A DNA stretch of 64,000 nt from Onchocerca lupi (Eukaryota > Nematoda > Chromadorea > Rhabditida > Onchocercidae), in NCBI GenBank assembly GCA_028564675.1, contig JAOVVO010000464.1, forward strand, positions 1-64,000, in the 5' to 3' direction. The position numbers and the translations under genes are program-made. A model generated the notes under the pieces. It was given only the letters and a program-made list of their open reading frames with translations. It had not been told where the DNA came from and made no database searches. Shown one piece after another: positions 11,062 through 23,500 of the stretch; positions within the stretch are counted from its first letter, which is position 1, and each line of letters begins with the position of its first letter.

Positions 11062-14000
11062 ATGACGTCTGAACATGTTGTTTCCACTGTCTTGGAGAAT
11101 GTCGATGGAATAACCAACCTAGCTCAGCGGGCATTGAAAATTAAGGATGAAGCTAATCAATTTTTCCATGGTAATTTGTTTTAATTTTAAATTTCGTAGC
11201 CAGAGTTAATAATTGAGTTGTAACTATATTCTGTAGTTAGTTCTTCTTTTTTATTGGATTATGCTACTGTATAGCATCTCAGTAACATTAAGAACAGTTA
11301 TACTATGAAATTGTCATTATGCTATACATAAATGAGTGCAATGAACACGAAGTAACCTTAATCAAAATTTTTTTTAATCTGTTTTATCAGTACATTTGAT
11401 CAATGTCATTATTATAGATCAGGCATACGATGTTGCTATTGAGTTGTATACGAAAGCAATCGAACTGGATGATCAACAAGCTTTGTTTTATGGCAATCGG
11501 AGTATGGCTTATTTGAAAAAAGAATTATATGGCAGCGCGCTAGAGGATGCAAATATGGCTTTGAAACTAGATCCTAGTTATTTGAAGGGTTATTATAGGC
11601 GTGCAACAGCTTATATGGCTTTAGGAAAATTAAAACTTGCTCTAAAGGATTATGATATGGTATTTTTTTATCGTTGAAAATTTGTTTTTATTTGGTGTCA
11701 TAACAACAGTAAAAACTGTAGTTGTAAAACTTAAGTGTAACGAAAGATTTTTCGATTTGAATAATATAACTTTCACTTCTTAAGTTTTGCTAAGTGTCGT
11801 ACTCAGATAAATAGACATAGTGAGAACTACAGATATAACTGGTTGAATTACATAATTTTTCACTAGAATGAATTAGTGCAATTTGTAGTAGCGAAACAGA
11901 TTTATTAGTTCACTAACGTTTGAAAAAAATATTGGAAGTACAAAAAAAAAAAAAAGAAAAAGAAAATAAAATTTATGTGGATGGGAAATGATCCCAATGG
12001 ATTATCGTGTTTATTAAGAAAGTAGGACTCATTAGCGAGTAACATCTAAATTGTATAACTGCTATCACTCTCATCTTTCTTCATCAAATATGATAACTAT
12101 TGTTTGAAGATACAGATTAGAAAATGAAAAAAACTTGCTGCTGACCGTTTTGCTTTACCTCAGTCTATTTACTGTTGGTTTTGTCCTATTTCTATGTATT
12201 GACTGATACAAAATGATGTAAAAGATAGTTTGGATTTTTTATAATCAAAAAGTATGAGACATCAGTAACAAAGATTTATATTAATCCATTTGAATTCGTA
12301 ATGTGAACAGAGTTTTGTTTTATTACTATTACTATTAATCATTGCAGTTACGTAAAGCATTACCAAACAATGCTGATGCTAAACAAAAACATGACGAATG
12401 TCAAAAACTGATGCGAAAGTTAGCATTTGAAAAGGCAATATCAGTCGACCATGACAAACGCAGTATCGGAGATTATATAAATATCGATACAATGGGTTCT
12501 TGTTCTTTTTTGTTTTCTCATTTATTTAGGTAATTTTTAAAATTGAAATTGACTGGAGGAAGTCAAAGATTGTTGCAGAAGTGTTTAAACATAAATAAGT
12601 TTAGATAGTTACAGCAGAAAAATATAAATTTTTTTATTTCCTTTTCAGAAGTGGAAGCAACATATGACGGGCCTGTTTTTGAAAATGAAATTACGTTAGC
12701 ATTTATGAAACAAATGATCGAAACATTTAAAGCAGAAAAAAAACTGCACAGAAAATATGCTTATAAGGTGTAGTTTTGTTGGACGAAAGTTTTCGAATTT
12801 CGATTTTCATGTTATTCATTTTATGGAGTGGTTGAAGTTTTGTTTTTTTCATTTTCTATAATTAGATAGTGATGTGTATGGAAAATGCATCTTGGCCTTA
12901 GAAAAAAGGAAACTTTTTTATCTTTCCAGATCTTATTAGAATATAAACAATTTTTTTTTTTTTTTTTTTTTTGAGAATTTTACGAATGATTCAAGTTTTT
13001 CTTAGATTTATTCAGGTTTATAAATTTGTGCTGTTAGACATCCTGTTACGGTTTTATTAGATGGTGTGTAGAATATGCAGATTCATTTTCTCCGACTCCG
13101 TCCGAGATACGCGATTTGATTCAGTCTGCTCTAAATTTGCATATTTTTCTTCTTAAATTACATTTGCAATGTTATTTTCTTTCTTCATTTTATATCAGTT
13201 AATAAATTTCCGTAAAATTGATATTTCAGGATGTAATTTTTATCTTCCAGATACTTTTGGCGATCAGGCGGATGTTTGGCGAATTACCGACACTTGTAGA
13301 AATCACAGTGCCGCCAGGAAAAAAATTTACAATCTGTGGTGACATTCATGGACAGTTCTATGATTTATGCAACGTGTTTGATTTAAATGGATTGCCTTCA
13401 GAATCAAATCCATACGTAGGTTTTACTATGGAGTTTTTCAGTTATTGGAAAAGTATAAGCTGCTTAAATAATTTTTTTTAGCTTTTCAATGGTGATTTTG
13501 TTGATCGCGGCTCATTCTCAGTTGAAACGATATTTACTTTATTCGGATTTAAGCTTTTATATCCGGAGCATTTTTTCATGTCACGAGGTCTGTTATAATT
13601 CGCTGAATTTTTTTTTCTTAATTCGAAGAAAACTTTTTCATTTTAAGTTAAAAATTGGCATGAAGGAAAGAAGATCATTCATTTTTTTCTTTTTAATATT
13701 AAAACAATTTAATTGTAATGCAAGTGATGTATTATTTGAATTGGAATCGAAAATTGCGATCGAGAACTAGAAAATTTTCATTGGTTTTTTGTGATTTTTA
13801 TTACGAATATAAATTTTCTAGGTAATCACGAAAGTGATGTAATGAACAAAATGTATGGTTTTGAGGGTGAAGTAAAGAGCAAATATACATCTCAAATGGC
13901 AGATTTCTTTACGGAGATCTTTGATTACTTACCGCTTTGTCACTTAATTAATAACAAAGTATTTGTAAGTGGTTTCCAGTCAAATTTATTTCAGGATATG

Positions 14001-16004
14001 ATTTCGATTTTTTTTCAAAATTTCACATACTTGGGAAACTATGTAATCAAGCTCACTGCTTTATTAATTAGTCGTAGCCATCAATTCAAAATATTAAATA
14101 TTTTCTGTTTATTTCCCTTATTTACTGTATTATTTATCGTTTTTTCATCTTTACTAACTCGAAAATAAATTTCAATAAAATTTGTTGGGAAGATTTTGTA
14201 TTTTCAATTCTTCCGTTTTTATTCTTTAGCGTTAAAAGTGATTAATTAATGTCTTTCAAATGTGGGGGTTTTGCTTACTTTTTTCTTTGCGACAAAAATA
14301 TTTCCAGCTATTTTGTTTAATCGTACAAGGCTGTTGTTTAGTTATACACAAAGAAATGTGATATTGTGGTTGCTGTAAATTGTTTTAATCTTATTTTTGC
14401 AGATATTTATATTCTGCTTCATCTTTACTAACTAGTTTTAGAATTAAATTAAGGTTTGTCATGGAGGTTTGTTCAAAGATGACGACATCACTCTAAGCGA
14501 TATAAAAAAGACTAATCGGGTTCGTCAACCACCGGATGATGGTTGGTCTTCCATTAATTTTTGCGAGATTTTTTTAATATTATCATGGTATTTATTTATC
14601 ATCAAATTAATGTTTTTTCTGAATCTCTCTTGAAAAAATGATGTAATCCTGTCAGAAATGAGCCGATATAATATGTAACCGTATTATGCTGGTAATACTG
14701 TACGAATTTCGAAGTTTGATGCCCAAAAGTTTATTTTTTTTTTGTCAATTTAAGACATAAATTTGAAGTTCATTTTCAATTTTCGAAATGGATGAATGAT
14801 TGTTTCAGGTATAATGTGTGATTTGCTATGGTCTGATCCACAAGATATGAACGGCAGGTCAGCTTCGAAACGTGGAGTTGGTTGTCAATTTGGTCCCGAT
14901 GTGACACATAAGTTTTGTGAGACAAATGCTCTTGACTATGTTGTAAGGTATCATTTTTCTGTAATTCATATTTTGATTTTTTTAACGGTCCATAATATAT
15001 TTGCAAAAATATTTGATCAGTTTCTTGATATATTTCATTTATATCTTTATCATGGGAGCATTGCATTCTTCGTTAATTCTTTTTAGTTTTTTGTAGAAGT
15101 CATGAAGTGAAACCGGAGGGATATGAAGTTCATCATGATGGCAAATGTATCACCGTATTCAGTGCACCAAATTATTGGTATCTTTTTGGTAATCCGAATG
15201 AAATCTAGGTTTTATTTTATTTGATTTAAGCTTAATCTTTTTCTTTTTTTTAAATCGATTACTTAGTTTTAAAGTAGTATACTACTTTTTCTATTAGAAT
15301 TTTTCAGTGACACGATGGGTAATAAAGGAGCATTTATAACAATAAGAGGTGATAATTTAACACCGCGTTTCACTTCCTTCACTGCAGTGGATCATCCTTC
15401 AGTAAGTAATTTTATATTTGTTTTCAATTGTGTGGATTGATTGTTCGAAGATTATCAGATACATTTAAGTAAATAAAGTAGGCAGAAAAACATATCACCA
15501 TAGTCAGGATTTTATAAAAATAGAGTTTTATAATGAATCTGAATCACTCTTGAATTGATTGTATCCACTGAGTTAATTAATACGACAATCTCGAAGTAGA
15601 TTTATTAAAAAGCGAACCCATAGTATAGTTTTCCTCAAATTATTCTTAGTTGTTTTTCCATTTCTTTATGGATTGTCGCTTGCGAATCTTACCGTCTTAC
15701 GATCATTCTAAGTATTTATTCATCTTCCATTTTTTCCAGGCAAAACTTACCAATCAAAAATTTTCGTATTGCCAGTTTAGCTTGCTTTGAATTTCTAAAA
15801 GTCATCAAATAAATCAGATTGCAACTGTTATTTTTTATTCTATACTGCATTAAAATGTGATGAGATGTTAGTCATAACTTAGGTCCCATTCCATAAAATT
15901 CAAAAATGATGAATCTCAAAAATCACAGAGTAATTTAATTTTAAATGAACTGTTTTCAGGTAAGGCCGATGGCATATGCGAGCAGTTTATTTGGTTTCAC
16001 ATAA
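11062..16004 (+). CDS. pph-5: Serine/threonine-protein phosphatase 5 (TPR-PP5)
   Basis: PP5 is an Hsp90-associated phosphatase of the PPP family that dephosphorylates kinases and steroid-receptor complexes. Exons 11062-11170, 11418-11659, 12348-12495, 12649-12767, 13251-13415, 13482-13587, 13822-13964, 14454-14541, 14809-14947, 15097-15177, 15308-15401 and 15960-16004 join without a phase error to 492 residues (human about 499). Residues about 25-125 form three TPR units (YTKAIELD, ALFYGNRSMAYLK, YLKGYYRRATAYMALG). The catalytic domain has GDIHGQ, GDFVDRG, GNHES, HGGLF, RSHEV and SAPNYC, so the metal and phosphate ligands are all present. GDIHGQ has Ile where many PP5 have Thr. The C-terminus (VRPMAYASSLFGFT) is slightly shorter than the vertebrate autoinhibitory tail. 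Donor 3 (GTTCTT) is weak but phase-consistent. Confidence 0.96.
12951..12972. repeat. T22 homopolymer run in PP5 intron 4
   Basis: This run of 22 T lies within the intron between the phosphatase exons at 12649-12767 and 13251-13415. Confidence 0.85.
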
Positions 16005-17370
16005 TAGTTGACTTAATAATTTGCTGATGTTTGTTTGTTTATGAATACGCTTTAGCGTTGAACATAATGTTGAAATATTCAGGGGTTGAAAATACAAGGA
16101 ATAAATGTTTTTAGTCATCTTACGTTGTTATAATTAATATGTTGTAAGCAACAGAAATTCCATTGCTTATAAATAATATCATGCAAAATTTTGCCTTCAT
16201 ATTTAAAAATATTTCGTACTTATCTGTAATTTATGACCGGAAGTAGTTGCTCTGCAATAATTGTGAAAGTTAAAAATATGTCGGTTCAAAATTATTGTAA
16301 AATAATAAAGCGCTTACTACTGATGCTACTTTCATTATTTATTAGTTTTTAATTACGGTATGTGAGATATAATGAATTAAATAATTTAATTATTTGAGAT
16401 TTTGACAGCTTATTTTATCTGTAGAATTCATACCTGAATCTTAATTTAAATATGAATAGATTGATGAAACTAAGCATATATGATGAATTATTATTGCAAT
16501 AGTTGGTTGTCAACGTTATTATTGCATACTTTTTCTAATTCTCAGCTGTGTACGTATCCCGTCATTTAGGTATGATATCAAAAAAGACACTCATAGTGAT
16601 TTCATTTGTTTAATGAATAATGTGGATAGGAAAAGAAGATGTCATACTGTAATATCTTGAAAATAAATGGTTATTACTTTAAATATTTTTTTGGGATAAA
16701 AATAATAATTAAGAATTGTTAATGTCCGGAACTAAGCGAATCAGATCAGATTACAGCAAGTTACTGGTCTCATTCTCTATTCTCACAGAAAAAATGTTCC
16801 CGAAGTTTTTTGCAATTCGAGATTATCTACTGCAAGTTCAGCGGTGAGATTTATTGCAGAATCAATAAGGATTCAATCTTTATGGATGAAATCATGTGGA
16901 TTATGTGCCACATTGGAGTAATAACGTATGGAAACATTATTGTCGGATTCATAAAATTCTAAATTTTACAGTTTGGTACAGCTGAAAAAATATTCTGGTA
17001 AGTTGAGTTCGAACTATTGTTCTTCTTACTTTGTTCCGCCCAATTTGTGTTATCGGAATAATCGAGACGAATAATGCTATAATCATATGCATTACATGTT
17101 ATATCTTTTTTCCATTGAAATGTTTAACGGCAAAAATAGTCAACCCCCATTGCGCTGTTTGGACTGTTAAAATCGTTCAACAGTTAAGTGTTAAAATGAT
17201 TCTGTGATGTCAGCTGATAGTAGCTGAATTGAAATTCAAACAGAAGTTAAAATGAAACTTGTTGCAATAATCTCTTCTAAAGAAAACGTGAAATTCATCG
17301 TAGAAGAAATGGAATAGCATTTAAAAAGTATCGAATTCTATTTTATTCTGAACAGTTATCCATGTTTCAG
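16005..17370. other. Intergenic region between PP5 and the actin maturation protease
   Basis: No gene is supported. The region holds the PP5 3' UTR, with a possible polyadenylation signal at 16304-16309, and the promoter or leader of the next same-strand gene. The TTTCAG directly before the ATG at 17371 is either that gene's trans-splice acceptor or the end of an unseen 5' intron. Confidence 0.5.
16304..16309 (+). terminator. Candidate polyadenylation signal AATAAA
   Basis: A canonical AATAAA lies 300 bases after the PP5 stop codon. It is the best candidate I see, but in A+T-rich DNA such matches are common. Confidence 0.3.
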
Positions 17371-19269
17371 ATGACTCTACTACCATTTTTATCACCGTTG
17401 GCACAACGACGAATTCTTTCAGTACTGAATGATTGCCCCGAACATGAGGAAAATCGAGGAGGAGCTGTTGCATTTGTTAGACATGTGAAACCAGTATTGC
17501 AGAGTGGACCGCAGTAAACTTCATCTTTATTGTTCTCTCTTTTTCTCGTAAAATCTAATGGATCACTCAACACGAACGGAAATGTACACTAAGCATTATC
17601 AGAAATGAGGAATTCTAGGAAAAGGGGAATATTTGAGGGAAGAAGCCAGATCATCCTATTTTATCCACTATCAGTTAGTGATGGATTTTCTCATATCAAG
17701 AAATCGTGGAAAACCTTCTTGATTTGCTGTAGAATATCCTATCCTATGTTAAGTTTGTCCACCTGTTATCATTCCTACGTATTGGTAATCTTTTCCAATC
17801 GATAATTCTATGTTATATGTAGAAGAAACATATCCATTAAGAGATTGTCTTAAATAAAGAGAACAGCTTTAAATAGTTTGCCTGGATTCTTCATGATCTT
17901 GAAGTTGGTTCTTGATAATCATGAAATTGATACCTTTCGAATATCTGAAGAAAGCAATTTATTAATTTGTTTTAAAGCAATGCTATGAAATAGTGGAAAA
18001 TAATTCAATTAAATTCCTATAAACCAAATTAAAGTTTAGATGTGGTCTTGTTGCTATACAAATGGTCGCCCAAGCATACGATCTTCCGACTCGAAATATA
18101 GATGAAATTTTTCAGCTTGCTAAACAAAAAGGATACACAAATTATGGTGAAATATTTTCTGGTATGCTTAGTATGTTCATTTTTGCATATATCTGTTAGA
18201 TCATTTAAATTTTATTATCGATGACTTTGTAAACTGTAAAAAATTTTTCTAGACAAACAGCGCTTCTAATATTTTGAAAGCATATCTTTAAGTGCTGTTA
18301 GAAATCAAAAAAAAATCAAATTACCAAATGTTGTCGATTTCAAAGATTTAAACTGTCCAATTTTTTTCCCTTTTTAGCTTTTCCTTATAACCCTATCGCT
18401 TTTCTGATCAACAATCAGTAGGGTAAATTCCATCCTTGGCAACCTCAGTTTTACTTCGCATTTATTCCAGCTGATTGGTTAGCTGATATTGCGACTTCGT
18501 TGTGGCCAATGTTGAATGTAGTAGTCGAGAATGTCCCGTCTACGGCTGAAATGGAGCAACTGATTCAAGAAAATGCATTACTGTTAATGCCTTATGATTG
18601 TGACAAGAATCATCAGCCAAGCAATCGTGGAGGACATAATGCTCATTGGTGTCTTATTGTTAGTCTTTTCTTGTTTAAAAAAAAACCGGAAAAAGTATGA
18701 TCTAAATATGAAAGATGCATGAAATAACTTATAGATAAAGATATTTAAGAAAGCGAGAAAAGAAACACAAGAATTAAGAACATTCCTGGAATTCCAAATG
18801 TTATGCTTTAGAAATGTTCTTAATTCTTGTGTTTCTTTTTTTGCTTTATGTTTTTTGTTTAGAGCTCTATATTATTACAAAAGAATAAAGCAGTCGAAAA
18901 TATTCAAAATATTTTTCTTTTCAGAATAAAAAATGGAAGTTTTCCCTTTTTTTTTCTCTTTTTTTAAGTTGCGAATTATGTTTTCTTTTCCTGTATTTCA
19001 ATTTCTTTCTTTAGATAGGGTTTCTTTGCCCTGTAAAAGAATTGGAAACGGTAACATGGAATGCGAAAATTGCTCATACTTGCTCGAAAGTCACACACGT
19101 GTTTTGCATTCATGGCAAAAGTCGGCATCTAGCTGTATGGAATTATTCACAACTTATTGCTAGTAATTTTAATCTACGTGAAGCATCGACTAAATTGATC
19201 GATTATGTAATACCATCAAGTGATCTTTCAACACTTCGTAATCGTTGTCTCGTTGTTCGTTGTCACTAG
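17371..19269 (+). CDS. Actin maturation protease (ACTMAP/C19orf54, UPF0692 family)
   Basis: ACTMAP removes the N-terminal acetylated Met or Cys from actin so that mature actin can be acetylated again. Exons 17371-17513, 18040-18161, 18471-18658 and 19015-19269 join in frame to 235 residues. The catalytic Cys lies at the first splice junction in GPQCGLVAIQM, the family's GPTCGL-type motif. YTNYGEIFS follows. The second block LLLMPYDCDKNHQPSNRGGH leads to AHWCL, giving the catalytic His. The last block CIHGKSRHLAVWNYSQLI matches the QHGKSRHLALW signature of vertebrate ACTMAP. The ATG follows TTTCAG directly and could be trans-spliced; vertebrate proteins carry a longer proline-rich N-terminus that is absent here. 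Intron 3 contains a 27-bp perfect inverted repeat. Confidence 0.88.
18758..18839. repeat. 27-bp perfect inverted repeat in ACTMAP intron 3
   Basis: The arms at 18758-18784 and 18813-18839 are exact reverse complements over 27 bases with a 28-base spacer. The left arm begins AAAAGAAACACAAGAATTAA. A transcript of either strand would fold into a long perfect hairpin. It could be a small palindromic element or a source of small RNA; no target-site duplication is obvious. Confidence 0.9.
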
Positions 19270-19434
19270 TATCACTGGTTTTAATGCTATTTCCTAATTT
19301 TTTTATCTGCTTGAGCCTTTCAATGTATCCAATATTTCAAAATTATTGTTTTTTCTTTCAGTATTATTTTACCAATATCATTAAAATTAATCAAGCTTCG
19401 AGGCACAGTATTATCAAAATACTGATAAAATAGA

Positions 19435-19440
19435 AATAAA
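19435..19440 (+). terminator. Candidate polyadenylation signal AATAAA
   Basis: AATAAA lies 166 bases after the ACTMAP stop codon, a plausible distance for a nematode 3' UTR. Confidence 0.45.
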
Positions 19441-19921
19441 ATTCCAATGCATTCATTCTCCGCATGTAGCAGATTAGTTAAGTAGTTTTATTAACTGAAA
19501 AAAATTGAAATATTTGAAGAAAATGAAATTTTATCAACGGAATTTTAGATAGATATCGGTTATATACTGAGGTACGAACATAGTATGAACTGATTAAGTT
19601 GCGCCACAGTTGTTTGAACACGATTATTGGAATTAATATCGAAAGTGATTCATTGGAAAACTTCCTATTAATGGTGGTACTTTTTGATATTCAATTATGA
19701 TTTTTCCAGAGTAAGAAACTGGTATATCTGCTGCACATCATTAAATAGAAAATTTATTGGGGAATTCAAGGAAGATTTTTTTTCTTTTTTTTTGCAAGGA
19801 ATTTGCATAACTTTGAAAATGAAATTCTATACAGAATAGAAGAATTAGATGGCTTGTTGAAAGAAGAAATGATTTGTGGATTTTATGTTTTTGCTAGTAA
19901 GTTTGATTCGATTTAATGAAG

Positions 19922-20231
19922 ATCTTTTATGTTTATTATCAATTCAATCTATGCTTCATTTTTATTTTCATTCTTTGTTCTACAAATAAAAACATTTATC
20001 AATTTAACTTATAATAAACATAAAAGATTATTATTCTTTTTATTGTTTGTTAATGGCGCATTTTAACTTTTTCATTCTTAGCCAAACTTTGCAGCAGATA
20101 ATGACATGTAAAGAGTAATGTATATTCAAATGCATTTGCAACAAATTTGCTAATACGTTTTATTGAATTTAATAGTTTAATCGACCATTCCAATCTATGC
20201 TTTAATTTCATTTACATTATTTATTCTACAA
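19922..20231. repeat. Inverted repeat with a diverged direct duplication
   Basis: An 18-base perfect inverted repeat pairs 19922-19939 (ATCTTTTATGTTTATTAT) with 20011-20028. The sequence inside it (about 19941-19985, containing CAATCTATGCTT and TTCTACAA) recurs in diverged form at about 20187-20231. This looks like an old small non-autonomous element that was partly duplicated, which is inference. Confidence 0.6.
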
Positions 20232-20538
20232 GCAGGATTCAGTCGGATTTTTCGGATTTTCATTGATTATATGGATAACCTGTAAGCCAAAAAGAAGAAA
20301 ACGAACTTATTTGCCAGGTCTGAGAAGATAATATTTTGAAAGTAGTGCTGAACAATAACAATTTTTTGCTGAATATTTCAATATTTATAAATTTCCACAT
20401 TTCAACAATTTTTATACAAAAGATTTTTGCTCTAAATGCATTGTTTGTAATTTGTCATTCTGTAAACAAATGAAGTGAAATGAAGAAAAACGGCAGGAGA
20501 TGTTTGTAGAAAGTAAAAAACAGTTATGTGAATGGCAA

Positions 20539-23500
20539 CTAATACTTTCGAGAAGAAAGGATTCGAAATAAAGAGGTTTGTGAAGGTGAAGTCTGCAGGA
20601 GAAATCATATGCAGTCGCAGAGGTCAAAAGCTAAGTCTATATAGAGAATTATATGTTGTAATCATGACTTACAGTTTCTCCGGTAATAGTTGAATTTGAT
20701 GATTTGTTTGATAATGATTTCTGTTTTGCAAATGGATGAATATTATCAAAATCTCGTTGCTGCTGTTGATTTGAACCAGTATGTTGCGTCATTCTCCTGC
20801 ATTTTTACATAAAAATCTTGCAATTCTTAGTTTATTCTCAAAAATTAAATTAATTGAATCATTTCGAAAATCCATAAGCTTAACCTTTCTTTATTATAGG
20901 GAAATTGCGAATGAGTGGTTCGTTCAGCATCAGCATTAAGGTTTTTCGAAACTTCTTCAACCCATGAGAAGCCAATATTTTCCATCATTGAAACCTGTAT
21001 ATGATGTGTGATAACTGGGATTTTTCGATCAGTATAGTTAACTTCCTAGAAATAAGCTCTCAAAAGTTTTTCATGCCACTAGCTACAATCAATCTTCTGA
21101 CTTGATTTAAGCTATTTTCAAAATCAAAAGCAGAGAGAACTAAATTCTCTTTCTAGCTTTTTTGATGTTTGTTTTAACTATTTTTAACTATTATTACGCC
21201 GATACTACAACGGACTTGCTCAAGACGAACATCGCGAGAATTTATGAATATGTCTGAAAAAAGTCGAGAAGCAATGCTTCAAGGAATAAATAAATCTTGG
21301 TCTTGAATAATAAATACTAGAAACACTAACCTCTTTATCATAATTTTGTTTTATCGACGTCTTCTGCTTCTTCTTCATTAATCCATCAACTTCTGGAGCT
21401 TTACAATATTTCTTCTTTGTAATTATGTCACTTTTATGAGCAATATTCCTAGTATCATCAAAGAAGTTTCGTAACTGTCTTCTTTTTGATATCATTTCAG
21501 GAGAAGATTTCGGCGTGCAAAATGGTTTATCTATTTAAAAAATAAAAAATCAACCTGATGTAAAATTAAATTTTTAAGTCTTCAAGTTTAATTTTAATTC
21601 AGCTAAATTTACTTCAATTTTTAAAATAGTAGCGCACCGACAATAAACTTTACAAAAACTTAATTTTACTTAATTTGTATATAAGAAATATAATGACGTG
21701 TGTAGGTAATTAGTTGGTAATTTTTTCGCTTCATAACTTGTGATTTTTAAATTGAAATCTTTTTTCAAAATGCTAGAAAAGGAAAGAAATAATTCAGAAG
21801 TTCAAAGCGATAAAAGGCATCTTTCCTTGAATTCGATGGGTCATCTAAACTTTTAAAGTATATGGTAAACATAAATTGGACTAAAAATTAAGTCTGAAGT
21901 TTAAAATTTAACCTATTTTTAGAAAAAAGTTTTCCAAAAAAAGAATACTTTCTTTAATCAATTGAACAGACAATGAAAAGATCTTTGCATAATAAATGAT
22001 CGAACATTATGATTACTTCGAGTTTTTGTTTCACAAAAACTTAAAAATTTGATTACAACAATAATACTTTTGATAAATTGCTTTCGGCTCTCTGACTTCG
22101 TCGAGAAACTTTTGCATGTCGAAATAGCATCACTTCCAACACTACCAGCGCTTTTCTTGATCCCTTTACAAAAGCTATCCGTTGCAGAGGTAGCAATACG
22201 ATGATGACGAGTTCGATTATTCTGAAAAGAAATAAAAAGAAAATTAAATTTGTAATGAAAAGAAAAAATGATTATTTGAATTTTTTATTTCCGAAAATCG
22301 CAAAACCAAATCTAATTTGAACAAATAAATTCGAATCTTTACTACTGCATTATGGGATCGTTTAGATCCAGCTCGTAAATTCTTATGATTTTCCTCAATC
22401 CATCGTTTTGTTCGATTAATTGGTGATATCATTGGGGCAAGCTCAATGATCTCATCATTTTTTCTAAAAATGATGATAATAATATTCGCATGTGATTTGG
22501 TTATGATAACAAGTGATTCAAGAATGTCACATCAGAAAATTATCACATTTTACATGTCATTTCCAATATATTCCAAAGAAAAGCATCTCAATTCACATTT
22601 AAATGAAAAACGACACTAAAGAAGACTTTAAAATTCTCGTTAAAAATCAAATCATTCGGATGCCGACTTCAGTTTTTCTGTTACATATTATCTCCATTAT
22701 ATTCTAAATCATCAAAATTAATTCTGCCGTTGTCATCCAATTCAACATTTAAGTAAAATATTTGATAACGTTATGTTGCTTTCTCTGAGCGACAGTTAGA
22801 CCTTAATATTCATTGAGTATTATTCTTCATATTTTAAATCAATAAAGATTTTTGCTTTTTTTTTTTCGTTAAATTTCAACAAAAATAAACCGTTGATGGA
22901 ACAATTGAAGATTGGATTTATGTTCTGTATCATTTTGTTTCGTTTCTTCATCTGCTTCATTTGATGTGACATGGACACGGATTGTTTTAAATATTTTACG
23001 TTCAATGATTAAAGGAGGAATCTGAAAGAAAAAACTCAGAAAGTAAGAGAAGAAAAAAGTAAATGATATATTTCTTTTATATTTATTTATTACAACTATT
23101 CGTCTGATTACTTAATATAGCATTCCTCTTAATAATGATAAAATTAAATTCAGGAGCAAAAGCAAGGCTAATAACATCAGTGTTCGGAAAAAAATTCTCG
23201 AGAAGACAGTATTCTCGAAGTATATCGATTAATCCTGTTAATTATGATTTGAACCGTTTTTTGGCTTATCTCAGTATTTTTGTTTGCATGAAATATGCAA
23301 CAATATATCCCGATTCATCATGATATCAGATCATGATGGCAAGCTATCGATTAACTCCTAGCAACAGCCAACTAAAAATATCAAGAAAACTCTTTAATCC
23401 ATGCTTGGAAATAGCTGTTAACTAACTTCGATGATAAAAGCTATAAGAGAGGCAGGAAGCAATGATAACATCGACATTTTCAGGGCGAAAATCATAAAAT

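Larger units (their letters stand above)
19270..20538. other. Convergent intergenic region
   Basis: The stop codons of the + strand ACTMAP gene and the - strand NRF-like gene face each other here. The region contains an inverted repeat and a diverged direct repeat (listed separately). No gene is supported. Confidence 0.6.

Noticed and set aside
14776..15066. 96-codon - strand frame
   Set aside because: It is antisense to a PP5 exon and its intron.
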